DNA of 34,488 bases from Thermodesulfovibrionia bacterium (GTDB lineage: Bacteria; Nitrospirota; Thermodesulfovibrionia; UBA6902): NCBI GenBank assembly GCA_945786855.1, contig CALZGI010000095.1, positions 1 to 34,488 on the forward strand. The letters are read 5' to 3'. This document shows, in pieces, positions 23,345 to 30,893 of this stretch. The position numbers and the translations under genes were made by a program. Numbering within the stretch: position 1 is the first letter of the stretch; every line of letters starts with the position of its first letter. The notes under the pieces were generated by a model. That model saw only the letters and a list, made by a program, of their open reading frames with translations. It made no database searches and was not told the DNA's origin.

Positions 23345-24280
23345 ATGAAGAACAAGGACAGAAACACTCGAGATTTTTCAGATGAAGGGAAACAGGCAGG
23401 TTCCTTTGATTCGCCCGGACGAGACAGTTATTTTTCTACAAAGCCGTTACGACTTTTGATCGTTCCCTTAGTCACTATATTTATAGCACAATTAGCGATC
23501 ATGCTTGCCACTTCGGATATGTCCCACTATCATCCTTTTCTTCTGAGCCTGATTAGCGGTCTTTTAATATTAATTCTGATTCTTCCAGTTCTCTATTTCT
23601 TTGTAGTAAAGCCCATGCAGTCCTTTATCAAGGAACAGATCAAACTGGAAAAAATGATTTTTGAAATTGAAGAACGTGAGCAAAGAAGGATCGGGCAAAG
23701 ACTGCACAACAGTCTCGGTCAGCTTCTCACTGGCATCGCTTTTCAATTAAAGGTTCTTGAGCGAAAACTGACAATAAAGCTGCCTGAAGAGGCAGAATAT
23801 GCAGCAGAAATAATGACCCATGTAAACAGTGCGGCAAATGAAGCCAGACTACTGGCAAAAGATCTCCGCTCCGCAGTAGAAGAGGAGGACAGTCTGGTCT
23901 TCTCTCTCAGCGAACTGGCATCGACTACAGAGAAGGTTTACAAAGTACCATGCACGTTCAGCCATAATGATGATATTCCAATTCACGACAAGGCTGCAGC
24001 GACACACCTCTACCGAATTGCCCAGGAAGCCATTGCCTATGCCATGAAGGGCGGGCAATCGGGGAAAATAGAGGTCAGCCTCAGAAAAGAAGGCAATCAG
24101 GTCCAACTATTAATACAGGGGAAAGGAAGAGGGAATGATATATATTCGCGGCAGGAACCGGAAATAGAAATACAGATCATGAAGTATCGTGCACATGCGA
24201 TTGGTGCTTCTCTCGATGTCCTGACTGACAGGGACAGGGGAATCCGTATAACATGCACGTATGCTGAAATCGTGGAATAA
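23345..24280 (+). CDS. membrane histidine-kinase-like protein with degraded ATPase domain (HisKA_3/NarX-type)
   Basis: This 311-aa protein has two TM helices (about 35-54 and 66-88) with an 11-residue loop between, so little sensory domain. A dimerisation helix EEREQRRIGQRLHNSLGQ follows, with H121 in the phospho-acceptor place but N122 where HisKA_3 kinases have Asp. The C-terminal domain aligns with HATPase_c, but the N-box reads EAIAYAMKG in place of EAxNNAxKH, and the G1 box reads IQGKGRG without the Asp. A catalytic role is doubtful. No response regulator is adjacent. It lies between hypD and the J-domain gene. Confidence 0.78.
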   Translation: MKNKDRNTRDFSDEGKQAGSFDSPGRDSYFSTKPLRLLIVPLVTIFIAQLAIMLATSDMSHYHPFLLSLISGLLILILILPVLYFFVVKPMQSFIKEQIKLEKMIFEIEEREQRRIGQRLHNSLGQLLTGIAFQLKVLERKLTIKLPEEAEYAAEIMTHVNSAANEARLLAKDLRSAVEEEDSLVFSLSELASTTEKVYKVPCTFSHNDDIPIHDKAAATHLYRIAQEAIAYAMKGGQSGKIEVSLRKEGNQVQLLIQGKGRGNDIYSRQEPEIEIQIMKYRAHAIGASLDVLTDRDRGIRITCTYAEIVE

Positions 24281-24370
24281 CTCCTGCAAAGTAAATCTTT
24301 GCAAATAAAGAACCATTCATTTATATTACCGACGAGGACCTTATTTAAGAATTTGATTACAAAGGAGAAG

Positions 24371-24808
24371 ATGCCTGTGCCTGGTTTTCTGAGTAAACTC
24401 TGGCCCCTGTTATTAGCTGTTTATATAATCAGCCCCTTCGATGCACATCCGCTGTTCCTGGATGACCTGATAGCTTCAGGCGTACTGTTTTATGTACTTT
24501 TCAAGAATGCGAAAAAGAAGAATCAGCAAAACCACGAATACTTTGGTCAATCCGGTCCCGGTAGTCAGACAAAGGGGAACAGTTCCGCGGAGTCCACAGG
24601 CCCGCTCACACTGGACAGGGCATATACAATTCTGGGCGTAAGTCCCAAGGCTTCCCTGGATGAGATCAGCAAAGCATATAAGGAAAAGGTAATGAAATCC
24701 CATCCCGATAAAGTAAGCCATTTAAGCAGGGAACTGCAGGAGAAGGCAAAAGAGATTACGCTGAATTTAAATGGAGCTTATGGATTGATCAAGAAACATA
24801 GAAAATAG
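24371..24808 (+). CDS. membrane-anchored J-domain protein with DUF1232-like N-terminus
   Basis: This protein of about 145 aa begins with a hydrophobic segment WPLLLAVYIISPFDAHPLFLDDLIASGVLFYVLF. Its PFD...P...DDL pattern resembles DUF1232 membrane domains. A low-complexity linker (Q, N, S, G) leads to a C-terminal J domain with DRAYTILGVSPKASLDEI and the Hsp70-stimulating HPD in KSHPDKV. It probably recruits DnaK to the inner membrane. I chose ATG 24371 after AAGGAG; a TTG at 24299 is the upstream limit. It lies between the kinase-like gene and hypF. Confidence 0.8.
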   Translation: MPVPGFLSKLWPLLLAVYIISPFDAHPLFLDDLIASGVLFYVLFKNAKKKNQQNHEYFGQSGPGSQTKGNSSAESTGPLTLDRAYTILGVSPKASLDEISKAYKEKVMKSHPDKVSHLSRELQEKAKEITLNLNGAYGLIKKHRK

Positions 24809-24914
24809 CAGACAACCTCCTTCAGTATCTCCTGACATCACAAAACTCAAAAACCCTCTTCTTTTCGTCTGTCGGAAATCCCGCCTCTTTTTTTCGAAGA
24901 CATAAATCCGATAT

Positions 24915-24926
24915 TATAAATATACT
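24915..24926 (+). promoter_or_regulatory. -10-like boxes directly before hypF
   Basis: TATAAA (24915-24920) and TATACT (24921-24926) end 7 and 1 nt before the hypF ATG. TTTCGA at 24892-24897 is a weak -35, 17 bp before TATAAA. If used, the TATAAA box would place the transcription start at the ATG, giving a leaderless mRNA. Confidence 0.35.
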
Positions 24927-24927
24927 T

Positions 24928-27180
24928 ATGCGTTTGAGAATTCAGATAACAGGGCTTGTCCAGGGAGTCGGGTTCAGGCCTTTTGTGTTCAGACTGGCTG
25001 AAGTAATTGATTTAAAGGGTTTTGTTCTGAATGATACCTCGGGAGTTCTGATAGAAGTCGAAGGAGAAAAGCATGCTTTAAATGAATTCCTTGTCAGAAT
25101 AGAAAAAGAAAAACCTGTACTGTCAAAGATCTACAGCCTGCAGCATGCCTTCCTTGAAAGAGCAGGCTATACAGATTTCGTGATACGGGAAAGTAGCGAA
25201 GGAGGGGAAAAAAGGGTTCCCATCCTTCCCGATATCGCAATCTGCAAGGAATGCCTTCGTGACATAACAAACCCGAAAAACCGGCGGTTCCTCTATCCCT
25301 TCACGAACTGCACGAACTGCGGACCCCGCTTTACGATTATAACGGCGCTCCCTTACGACAGAAAAAACACTCCCATGAAAGACTTCAGAATATGTCCTGA
25401 TTGTGAAAAAGAGTACTACCTTCCCTCAGACAGGAGGTTCCATGCCCAGCCGAATGCCTGTCATTCCTGCGGCCCGTGGATAAGCCTTTACGATTGTGAA
25501 GGCACCATGATTCATGAAAAAGAAGATGCCCTCGAAAAAGCAGTTAATCTTATCCGCAAAGGCAGCATCATTGCAGTAAAAGGCATTGGCGGATATCACC
25601 TGATCTGCGATGCAACAAACAACAAGTCCGTTGAGACTCTGAGGGAACGGAAACAGAGGGAGGAAAAACCGCTGGCAGTGATGTTTCCCGATCTGGATGC
25701 TGTGAGGAATGAAACTCTCCTCAGCGATCTTGAGGAACGGGCCCTGGAGTCGATCGAAAAACCGATTGTCATCGTTAAGAAGAAAGGTGACACACTTCTT
25801 GCCGATGCCCTGTCTCCGGACAACAGCACTGTTGGAGCTTTCCTTCCCTATACGCCTCTTCACTGCCTGATCCTGCGAAAACTGAAGAAACCTGTTATCG
25901 CCACCAGTGCAAATATAACCGATGAACCGATTGTCAAGGATGAGAAAGATGCCTTTGCGCGGCTTTCAAACATAGCCGACTTCATCCTGACTCATAACAG
26001 GGAGATCACACGCAGATGCGATGATTCCGTTGTCAGGATATCTGCAGAAAGACAGGTGCCCTTACGACGGTCACGGGGATTTGTTCCATTACCGATAGTC
26101 ATTCCATTCAGCTTCGACAAACCCTGTCTTGCCCTTGGCCCGTATATGAATAATACAATCGCTGTCGGTATAGACAATAAGGTTTACCTGTCGCAGCATA
26201 TCGGAGATCTTGACACCCTTCGTGCCGCAAACTTTTACGAAGAGACAATTTATGATTTCCTCAGACTTTTTGATCTCAAACCCGGGATTGTTGTGGCAGA
26301 CATGCATCCGGGATATTTCAGCACAAAGTTCGGAGAGCTGCATTTCGGTGCCAGACTCGTAAAAGTCCAGCATCACTATGCACATATCCTGTCCTGTATG
26401 ACCGAGAACGCCCTCCCCGAGGATGCCCGTGTAATAGGTTTTGCCTTTGACGGAACGGGATACGGACCGGATAAAACAATATGGGGAGGAGAAGTGCTGA
26501 TTGCTTCATACCGGAGTTTTGAACGGGTGTATCACCTGTCCCCCTACAGACTGCCCGGCGGGGACAGGGCGGTCATGGAGCCAGGCAGAACCGGCTTTTC
26601 CCTTCTCTACGAGCTTATGGGAGACAGTGCGGAAAATTCAGGTCTCATTTCTCTTTCACAAGAAGAAAAATCCTTTTATCTGAATATGATAAAAAAAGAG
26701 ATCAACTCGCCTCTTACATCGAGTATGGGGAGGCTTTTTGACGGTGTATCGTCAATCATCGGCGTGCGGCATGCTGTATCTTATCATTCCCAGGCATCGG
26801 TAGAACTGGAACAGCTTGCTCTCAGGTCTGATGAAACAGGATCATACCCCGTCAGTCTCGGAAAGGGCATTATCGGACATGGCCCAATGATTGAAATGAT
26901 CGTCAATGATCTGGAAGCCGATCTTCCCCGGGAAGCCATAGCAAAAAAATTTCATAACACTATCGTAAAAATTATCGTATTCACTGCCGAATTATTGCGA
27001 ACGGAGACAGGCATTGCACATGTGGCGCTGTCAGGGGGTGTTTTCCAGAACTCCCTGATCATTGAACAGGCATTTTATCAGCTGAAAGAGAGGGGCTTCA
27101 TTCCCATTATTCACCAGTTGGTGCCTCCAAATGACGGCGGCATTTCCCTTGGCCAGGCAGTGTATAGTCAATTCATTTGA
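24928..27180 (+). CDS. hypF: HypF, carbamoyltransferase for the CN ligand
   Basis: This 750-aa protein makes carbamoyl-AMP from carbamoyl phosphate and ATP and passes the carbamoyl group to HypE. Domains in order: acylphosphatase (GLVQGVGFRPFVFRLA), two zinc fingers (CKEC, CTNCGPRFT, CPDCEKEY, CHSCGP), a YrdC-like domain (residues about 200-380, with KGIGGYHLICDA) and a Kae1-like domain (VQHHYAHILSCM, GFAFDGTGYGPD, LSGGVFQN). The length is normal. No Shine-Dalgarno precedes the ATG at 24928. It closes the maturation set and lies apart from hypCABED by two unrelated genes. Confidence 0.97.
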   Translation: MRLRIQITGLVQGVGFRPFVFRLAEVIDLKGFVLNDTSGVLIEVEGEKHALNEFLVRIEKEKPVLSKIYSLQHAFLERAGYTDFVIRESSEGGEKRVPILPDIAICKECLRDITNPKNRRFLYPFTNCTNCGPRFTIITALPYDRKNTPMKDFRICPDCEKEYYLPSDRRFHAQPNACHSCGPWISLYDCEGTMIHEKEDALEKAVNLIRKGSIIAVKGIGGYHLICDATNNKSVETLRERKQREEKPLAVMFPDLDAVRNETLLSDLEERALESIEKPIVIVKKKGDTLLADALSPDNSTVGAFLPYTPLHCLILRKLKKPVIATSANITDEPIVKDEKDAFARLSNIADFILTHNREITRRCDDSVVRISAERQVPLRRSRGFVPLPIVIPFSFDKPCLALGPYMNNTIAVGIDNKVYLSQHIGDLDTLRAANFYEETIYDFLRLFDLKPGIVVADMHPGYFSTKFGELHFGARLVKVQHHYAHILSCMTENALPEDARVIGFAFDGTGYGPDKTIWGGEVLIASYRSFERVYHLSPYRLPGGDRAVMEPGRTGFSLLYELMGDSAENSGLISLSQEEKSFYLNMIKKEINSPLTSSMGRLFDGVSSIIGVRHAVSYHSQASVELEQLALRSDETGSYPVSLGKGIIGHGPMIEMIVNDLEADLPREAIAKKFHNTIVKIIVFTAELLRTETGIAHVALSGGVFQNSLIIEQAFYQLKERGFIPIIHQLVPPNDGGISLGQAVYSQFI

Positions 27181-27374
27181 TATGGAATTGATAAATGTTG
27201 CTCCTGCAGATGCTTTTTCTGCTTATTACATGAAATTGTTCACTATAAATGCACTCATTACTTCATGGTCTGTAAATATTATCATTAACAATCCCCTGGT
27301 ACGGCCTATGAGTTCCGTGCGATAAGATTTGTTACTGTGTCGGGGTCAATTTATTAAGGAAGTTCGCATTAATC

Positions 27375-27404
27375 TTGCCCAATGAACATAAAGTAAGATA
27401 TAAT
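27375..27404 (+). promoter_or_regulatory. candidate sigma-70 promoter of the Nudix gene
   Basis: TTGCCC (27375-27380), an 18-bp spacer and a perfect TATAAT (27399-27404), 48 nt before the ATG at 27452. Confidence 0.5.
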
Positions 27405-27451
27405 TTTTGCAATAATCTTAGAACACTGAAGTGCTGGGAGTCAGATACAAA

Positions 27452-27964
27452 ATGAGTACATTCGGAGTAAATATTTTCATTAGGAATGAAGATAAAGTCC
27501 TCTTGATTCATAGGACGGATTTTGATATTTGGGCATTGCCAGGTGGCGGGATTGATCATGGTGAATCAGTAGAGGAAGCTGCTGTACGAGAGACCCTGGA
27601 AGAAACGGGCCTCAATGTGAGTATCGAAAAATTGATTGGTGTTTACTCTATTCCGAAATGGCGAAGCGGGGGAGATCACTGCGTTTTCCTTGAATGTTCA
27701 GTCATCTCGGGTACTATCGTTCGGCAATCAGATGAAACAAGAGACTGTCGATATTTTCCAATTGCTAATCTACCGGCCGCAATCTGGCCATCACATATGG
27801 TCATGCTGGACGATGGCATACAGCACTATAATTCACCACTTTCCAGGACCATTGATATGAGATGGCCCTTTAAGGAAGACAGAAAATGGGAAGACTTAAT
27901 TCAGCTTCAGAAAAAATCAGGGTTGAATGTTATGGAGTTCCTTCGGAGAGAAACAATACCATGA
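27452..27964 (+). CDS. Nudix hydrolase
   Basis: This 170-aa protein has the Nudix box GGIDHGESVEEAAVRETLEE followed by TGL, fitting GX5EX7REUXEEXGU except Thr at the first U position. It hydrolyses a nucleoside diphosphate linked to another group; the substrate cannot be read from sequence. I took the ATG at 27452 (MSTFGVNIFIRNEDKVLL) with GGGAG 11 nt upstream; a GTG at 27431 would add seven residues. A candidate sigma-70 promoter lies just before it, and it stands alone between hypF and the lipoprotein gene. Confidence 0.88.
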   Translation: MSTFGVNIFIRNEDKVLLIHRTDFDIWALPGGGIDHGESVEEAAVRETLEETGLNVSIEKLIGVYSIPKWRSGGDHCVFLECSVISGTIVRQSDETRDCRYFPIANLPAAIWPSHMVMLDDGIQHYNSPLSRTIDMRWPFKEDRKWEDLIQLQKKSGLNVMEFLRRETIP

Positions 27965-28081
27965 ATAATAACTTCAATCAAAGCAACGGAGAGCTGTCTC
28001 CCGATCAGAACTAACGTTCTGAATACTTTCTTCCAGCAATCAGTAATATATCATCCCTGTCAAATAACTTAGCCAAATTAA

Positions 28082-28107
28082 ATCAGGATTTTAAAACCTG
28101 ATATAAT
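28082..28107 (+). promoter_or_regulatory. inverted repeat overlapping a -10 box before the lipoprotein gene
   Basis: ATCAGG (28082-28087) and CCTGAT (28097-28102) form an inverted repeat whose right end touches a perfect TATAAT at 28102-28107. It may be an operator or a short stem. No good -35 is seen. The TATAAT lies 5 nt before the ATG at 28113. Confidence 0.35.
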
Positions 28108-28112
28108 TAATA

Positions 28113-28979
28113 ATGTCATTTTGTAATACTATGATGAAAGCCGTTCTCCTGATTTTCACTTCTCTCTTCTTTCTCGGATGCTCAACTGTCCATATTTTCG
28201 ACACCACACCTTCATATGGCAGCATGACGGTCCATTTCATCAATGTGGGTCAAGGGGACAGTACATTCATTCATTTAAGCAGCGGAGAAAATATTTTGAT
28301 CGATACAGGCAGTCCTGCAGGGGGGCCCAATGTGACAGCATACTTGCAGATCCTGGGTGTGCATACCATAGACCACCTGATCCTCACCCATCCCCATGAT
28401 GATCACATCGGGGGGATTTTCAGCCTTTTATCTGAAATGGAAGTGAAGCGTTTTTACGACAACGGCTTCAGTAATTTTAAAAGTGATCTATACGGGGAAT
28501 ATGTAAAGGCTGTCCGTCATAATCTTTCGGACTATCACATCCTGCAGGCAGGGGAAAAGATCATGATCGGCAGTTTATCCATAGACGTTCTCAATCCTCT
28601 CCTTCCTCCTTCAGGAAGGATAAATGAAGATTCAATTGTTGTACGGCTTATTTTCGGAGACACCAGAATTCTTCTTACCGGAGATATGGGACAGCCGGGT
28701 GAACAGAGGCTTCTGAATCACGGGACTGAACTGGAAAGCGGGATAATCAAGATTGCTCATCACGGGGAAAAGGATGCATGCTCAGAAGATTTTTTAAGGA
28801 AGGTCAGCCCCGAATCAGCAATAATCAGTGTCGGGAAAGACAACAGGTATGGCAGGCCGCACCCTGAACTGCTGAAGAGACTCGAAATGGCTGTACCTGC
28901 AATCTACCGTACTGATGAAAACGGTACTGTTCGCCTCATGACTGATGGAAGGACCTATTCAATAAAGACTGAAAAGTAA
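28113..28979 (+). CDS. ComEC/Rec2-like metallo-beta-lactamase-fold lipoprotein
   Basis: This 288-aa protein has a signal peptide ending in the lipobox FLGC (so it is lipid-anchored after signal peptidase II cleavage) and then a metallo-beta-lactamase domain: HFINVGQGDSTFI, ILIDTGSP, and the metal motif THPHDDHIGG, followed by LLTGDMG and AHHGEKD. This is the detached nuclease-like domain found at the C-terminus of ComEC, here placed on the membrane surface. The true start may be the double ATG at 28131, which gives MMKAVLLIFTSLFF. Extracellular DNA or phosphodiester hydrolysis is a possible role. A VanZ-like gene follows after 17 bp. Confidence 0.85.
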   Translation: MSFCNTMMKAVLLIFTSLFFLGCSTVHIFDTTPSYGSMTVHFINVGQGDSTFIHLSSGENILIDTGSPAGGPNVTAYLQILGVHTIDHLILTHPHDDHIGGIFSLLSEMEVKRFYDNGFSNFKSDLYGEYVKAVRHNLSDYHILQAGEKIMIGSLSIDVLNPLLPPSGRINEDSIVVRLIFGDTRILLTGDMGQPGEQRLLNHGTELESGIIKIAHHGEKDACSEDFLRKVSPESAIISVGKDNRYGRPHPELLKRLEMAVPAIYRTDENGTVRLMTDGRTYSIKTEK

Positions 28980-28996
28980 CCCTGCGTGGTAACAGG

Positions 28997-29854
28997 ATGA
29001 AAAAAAATAACGAAATTCTCAAATGGAACTATCTATCCTGGCTCTGGGTGTTTTTCTGCCTCATCGGGATATACGCCACAATCCCCATTGCCCGCAGCAT
29101 TCAAAAAGTTATTAGTGATACTGTCGGGAGAGAGTTTTTTACATACATTGTCATCTTTACTGTGTGTGCTGCCCTGATCGGAGGACTGTATGTCCTGCTC
29201 AGAAAAATAGAGGTAAGAAAAGCCTCTCAATATCTCTGGGTGCTCCTGTGCGGCGGGCTCTACATCTTTTTTACTCTGCAGCTGAGGAAGTATCCTGAAG
29301 AGGCCTTCCACCTGGTAGAGTACGGAATCCTTGCCTTTTTTCTGTTTAACGCCCTTTCTCATACAATCCGTGACCGGACGATCTACTTTACGGCAGGACT
29401 CCTTGTATTATTTTTCGGCATAACAGACGAGGCCATACAATGGCTCATGCCGGGGAGATTCTGGGGGGTAAAGGATGTGATCATTAATGTACTGGGAGGA
29501 GGGATTTTCCTCCTCGCCCTGGCCAGAGGAATCAGACCATCAACCATTAATCGGGGCATCACAAAAACTTCTGTAAATATCCTTATGGGTGTTATAGTCA
29601 TAAATCTCGTCATGATCGGTTTTTGTCTCTCCAACACTCCTGACATGGTTGTAAAATACACATCCTTCTCAGACGCTCTCACGTGGCTCCGGCACGAGGA
29701 ACCAATGACAGAATACGGGCACAAACACAGCGATCCCCGAAGCAGTATGATTACGGCCTTCAGTTTGAAACAGGCATGGACATGTATCGCAGCTGCACTG
29801 GTCCTCCTCCCGGTTGCAGGATATGCCTGGAAGAAAAAACTCAGTGCCTGTTGA
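28997..29854 (+). CDS. VanZ-like membrane protein
   Basis: This 285-aa protein has about seven hydrophobic helices. The segment HLVEYGILAFFLFNAL, then ITDEAIQWLMPGRFWGVKDVIINVLGG, is the VanZ family core. The family is named after the teicoplanin-resistance protein but is widespread and of unknown function. A long polar region (about 215-255, with TEYGHKHSDPRSS) interrupts the last helices. It probably forms an operon with the lipoprotein gene upstream. Its last 14 bp overlap the end of the convergent DUF362 gene. Confidence 0.82.
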   Translation: MKKNNEILKWNYLSWLWVFFCLIGIYATIPIARSIQKVISDTVGREFFTYIVIFTVCAALIGGLYVLLRKIEVRKASQYLWVLLCGGLYIFFTLQLRKYPEEAFHLVEYGILAFFLFNALSHTIRDRTIYFTAGLLVLFFGITDEAIQWLMPGRFWGVKDVIINVLGGGIFLLALARGIRPSTINRGITKTSVNILMGVIVINLVMIGFCLSNTPDMVVKYTSFSDALTWLRHEEPMTEYGHKHSDPRSSMITAFSLKQAWTCIAAALVLLPVAGYAWKKKLSAC

Positions 29855-30719
29855 CTGCCCGATAGGCAAGACTGGCTGTCGTTTCCTTGAAATACCTGAG
29901 ACGGGTTGTAAAAAGGCATCCCTGCCGGTACCGGGTCTTTACTTCGTCCAGCCCGTCGCCAAGAAGGTTCACTTCAGGGTCACCCCATAGTTCAAATGCG
30001 GCCCTGTAGGTATCAATATCACTGAGGTTTATCCCCATAATTTCTGCAGCAACGAGATCCACAGCCAGTATGGTATCTCCTGCAACGACTGCCCCCGTGA
30101 ACTTGGGCGTGCTCTGTATCTCATCAAACTCATTCCCCCACACCCCGTCCACAATGCAGAAGTGGCTGGACACAATCTGGTTCATGTCAAGAATCGCTTT
30201 CCGAATGAAAGGGTGATACATTAATTTCTGCTTTCTCGTCGGAATGAACCCGAAAATATTTTTCATGCATAGTGTTACTCCTGCAAGAGAATGGGTCTTC
30301 ATTTTAGCAATGTTGACAACAAAGTCGTGATCAAACAGGCTGGCATTAAAGGGCATTTCCTTTGTGTGAAATGGCTTCGGGATGGACTTCCAGACCTGCT
30401 CAGAATGGCGAATGTCCTCAAGGAGCACATTTGGGAAGTCCCTCACCAGATCCCTGTATCCCAGCTCTTCAAAAGCCGCAGTCGTATCACTGCAGGACTC
30501 ACCGATTGTTATGCGCGGACAATCGTGGAGCCTTTCAAGCACCGCCCTCACTGCACCTGTATCAATAGTTAATCCGTCATTCGAGGGGCGGCCTCCGGTA
30601 AGATTGGGCTTAATATAAACGTGCTTTCCGCTGACATTGAAATTCAGTGCATCCAGTGCCCTGCACGCTCCCTCGTATGCATCATTTGTCCTGGCCAGAT
30701 ATACGTCTGATCTAGTCAT
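29841..30719 (-). CDS. DUF362 domain-containing protein
   Basis: This 292-aa protein shows the DUF362 pattern: HVYIKPNLTGG, a middle block ITIGESCSDTTAAFEELGY, VVNIAKMKTHSLAGVTLCMKN and an IVDGVWGNEFDE stretch. Many DUF362 proteins carry a 2[4Fe-4S] ferredoxin domain; none is visible here, so this is the short form. Function is unknown. An AGGGG lies 9 nt before the ATG. It is transcribed against the VanZ-like gene, and the two stops overlap by 14 bp. Confidence 0.85.
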   Translation of the reverse strand: MTRSDVYLARTNDAYEGACRALDALNFNVSGKHVYIKPNLTGGRPSNDGLTIDTGAVRAVLERLHDCPRITIGESCSDTTAAFEELGYRDLVRDFPNVLLEDIRHSEQVWKSIPKPFHTKEMPFNASLFDHDFVVNIAKMKTHSLAGVTLCMKNIFGFIPTRKQKLMYHPFIRKAILDMNQIVSSHFCIVDGVWGNEFDEIQSTPKFTGAVVAGDTILAVDLVAAEIMGINLSDIDTYRAAFELWGDPEVNLLGDGLDEVKTRYRQGCLFTTRLRYFKETTASLAYRAVNRH

Positions 30720-30893
30720 TTATATATACCCCTTTTACTATAATAATTGTTCTGAATGCTTCGGGCAAGGATTTTCCAGAAATATCAATTGCATCGGAAA
30801 AGAAAAAAATACAGCGAAGGTTGTGTTCATTTTAAATGTATGGGAAAGAGAGCGGACAAGTATTCTTTTCCCTGGTACGGGTTGGGGCCCGGA

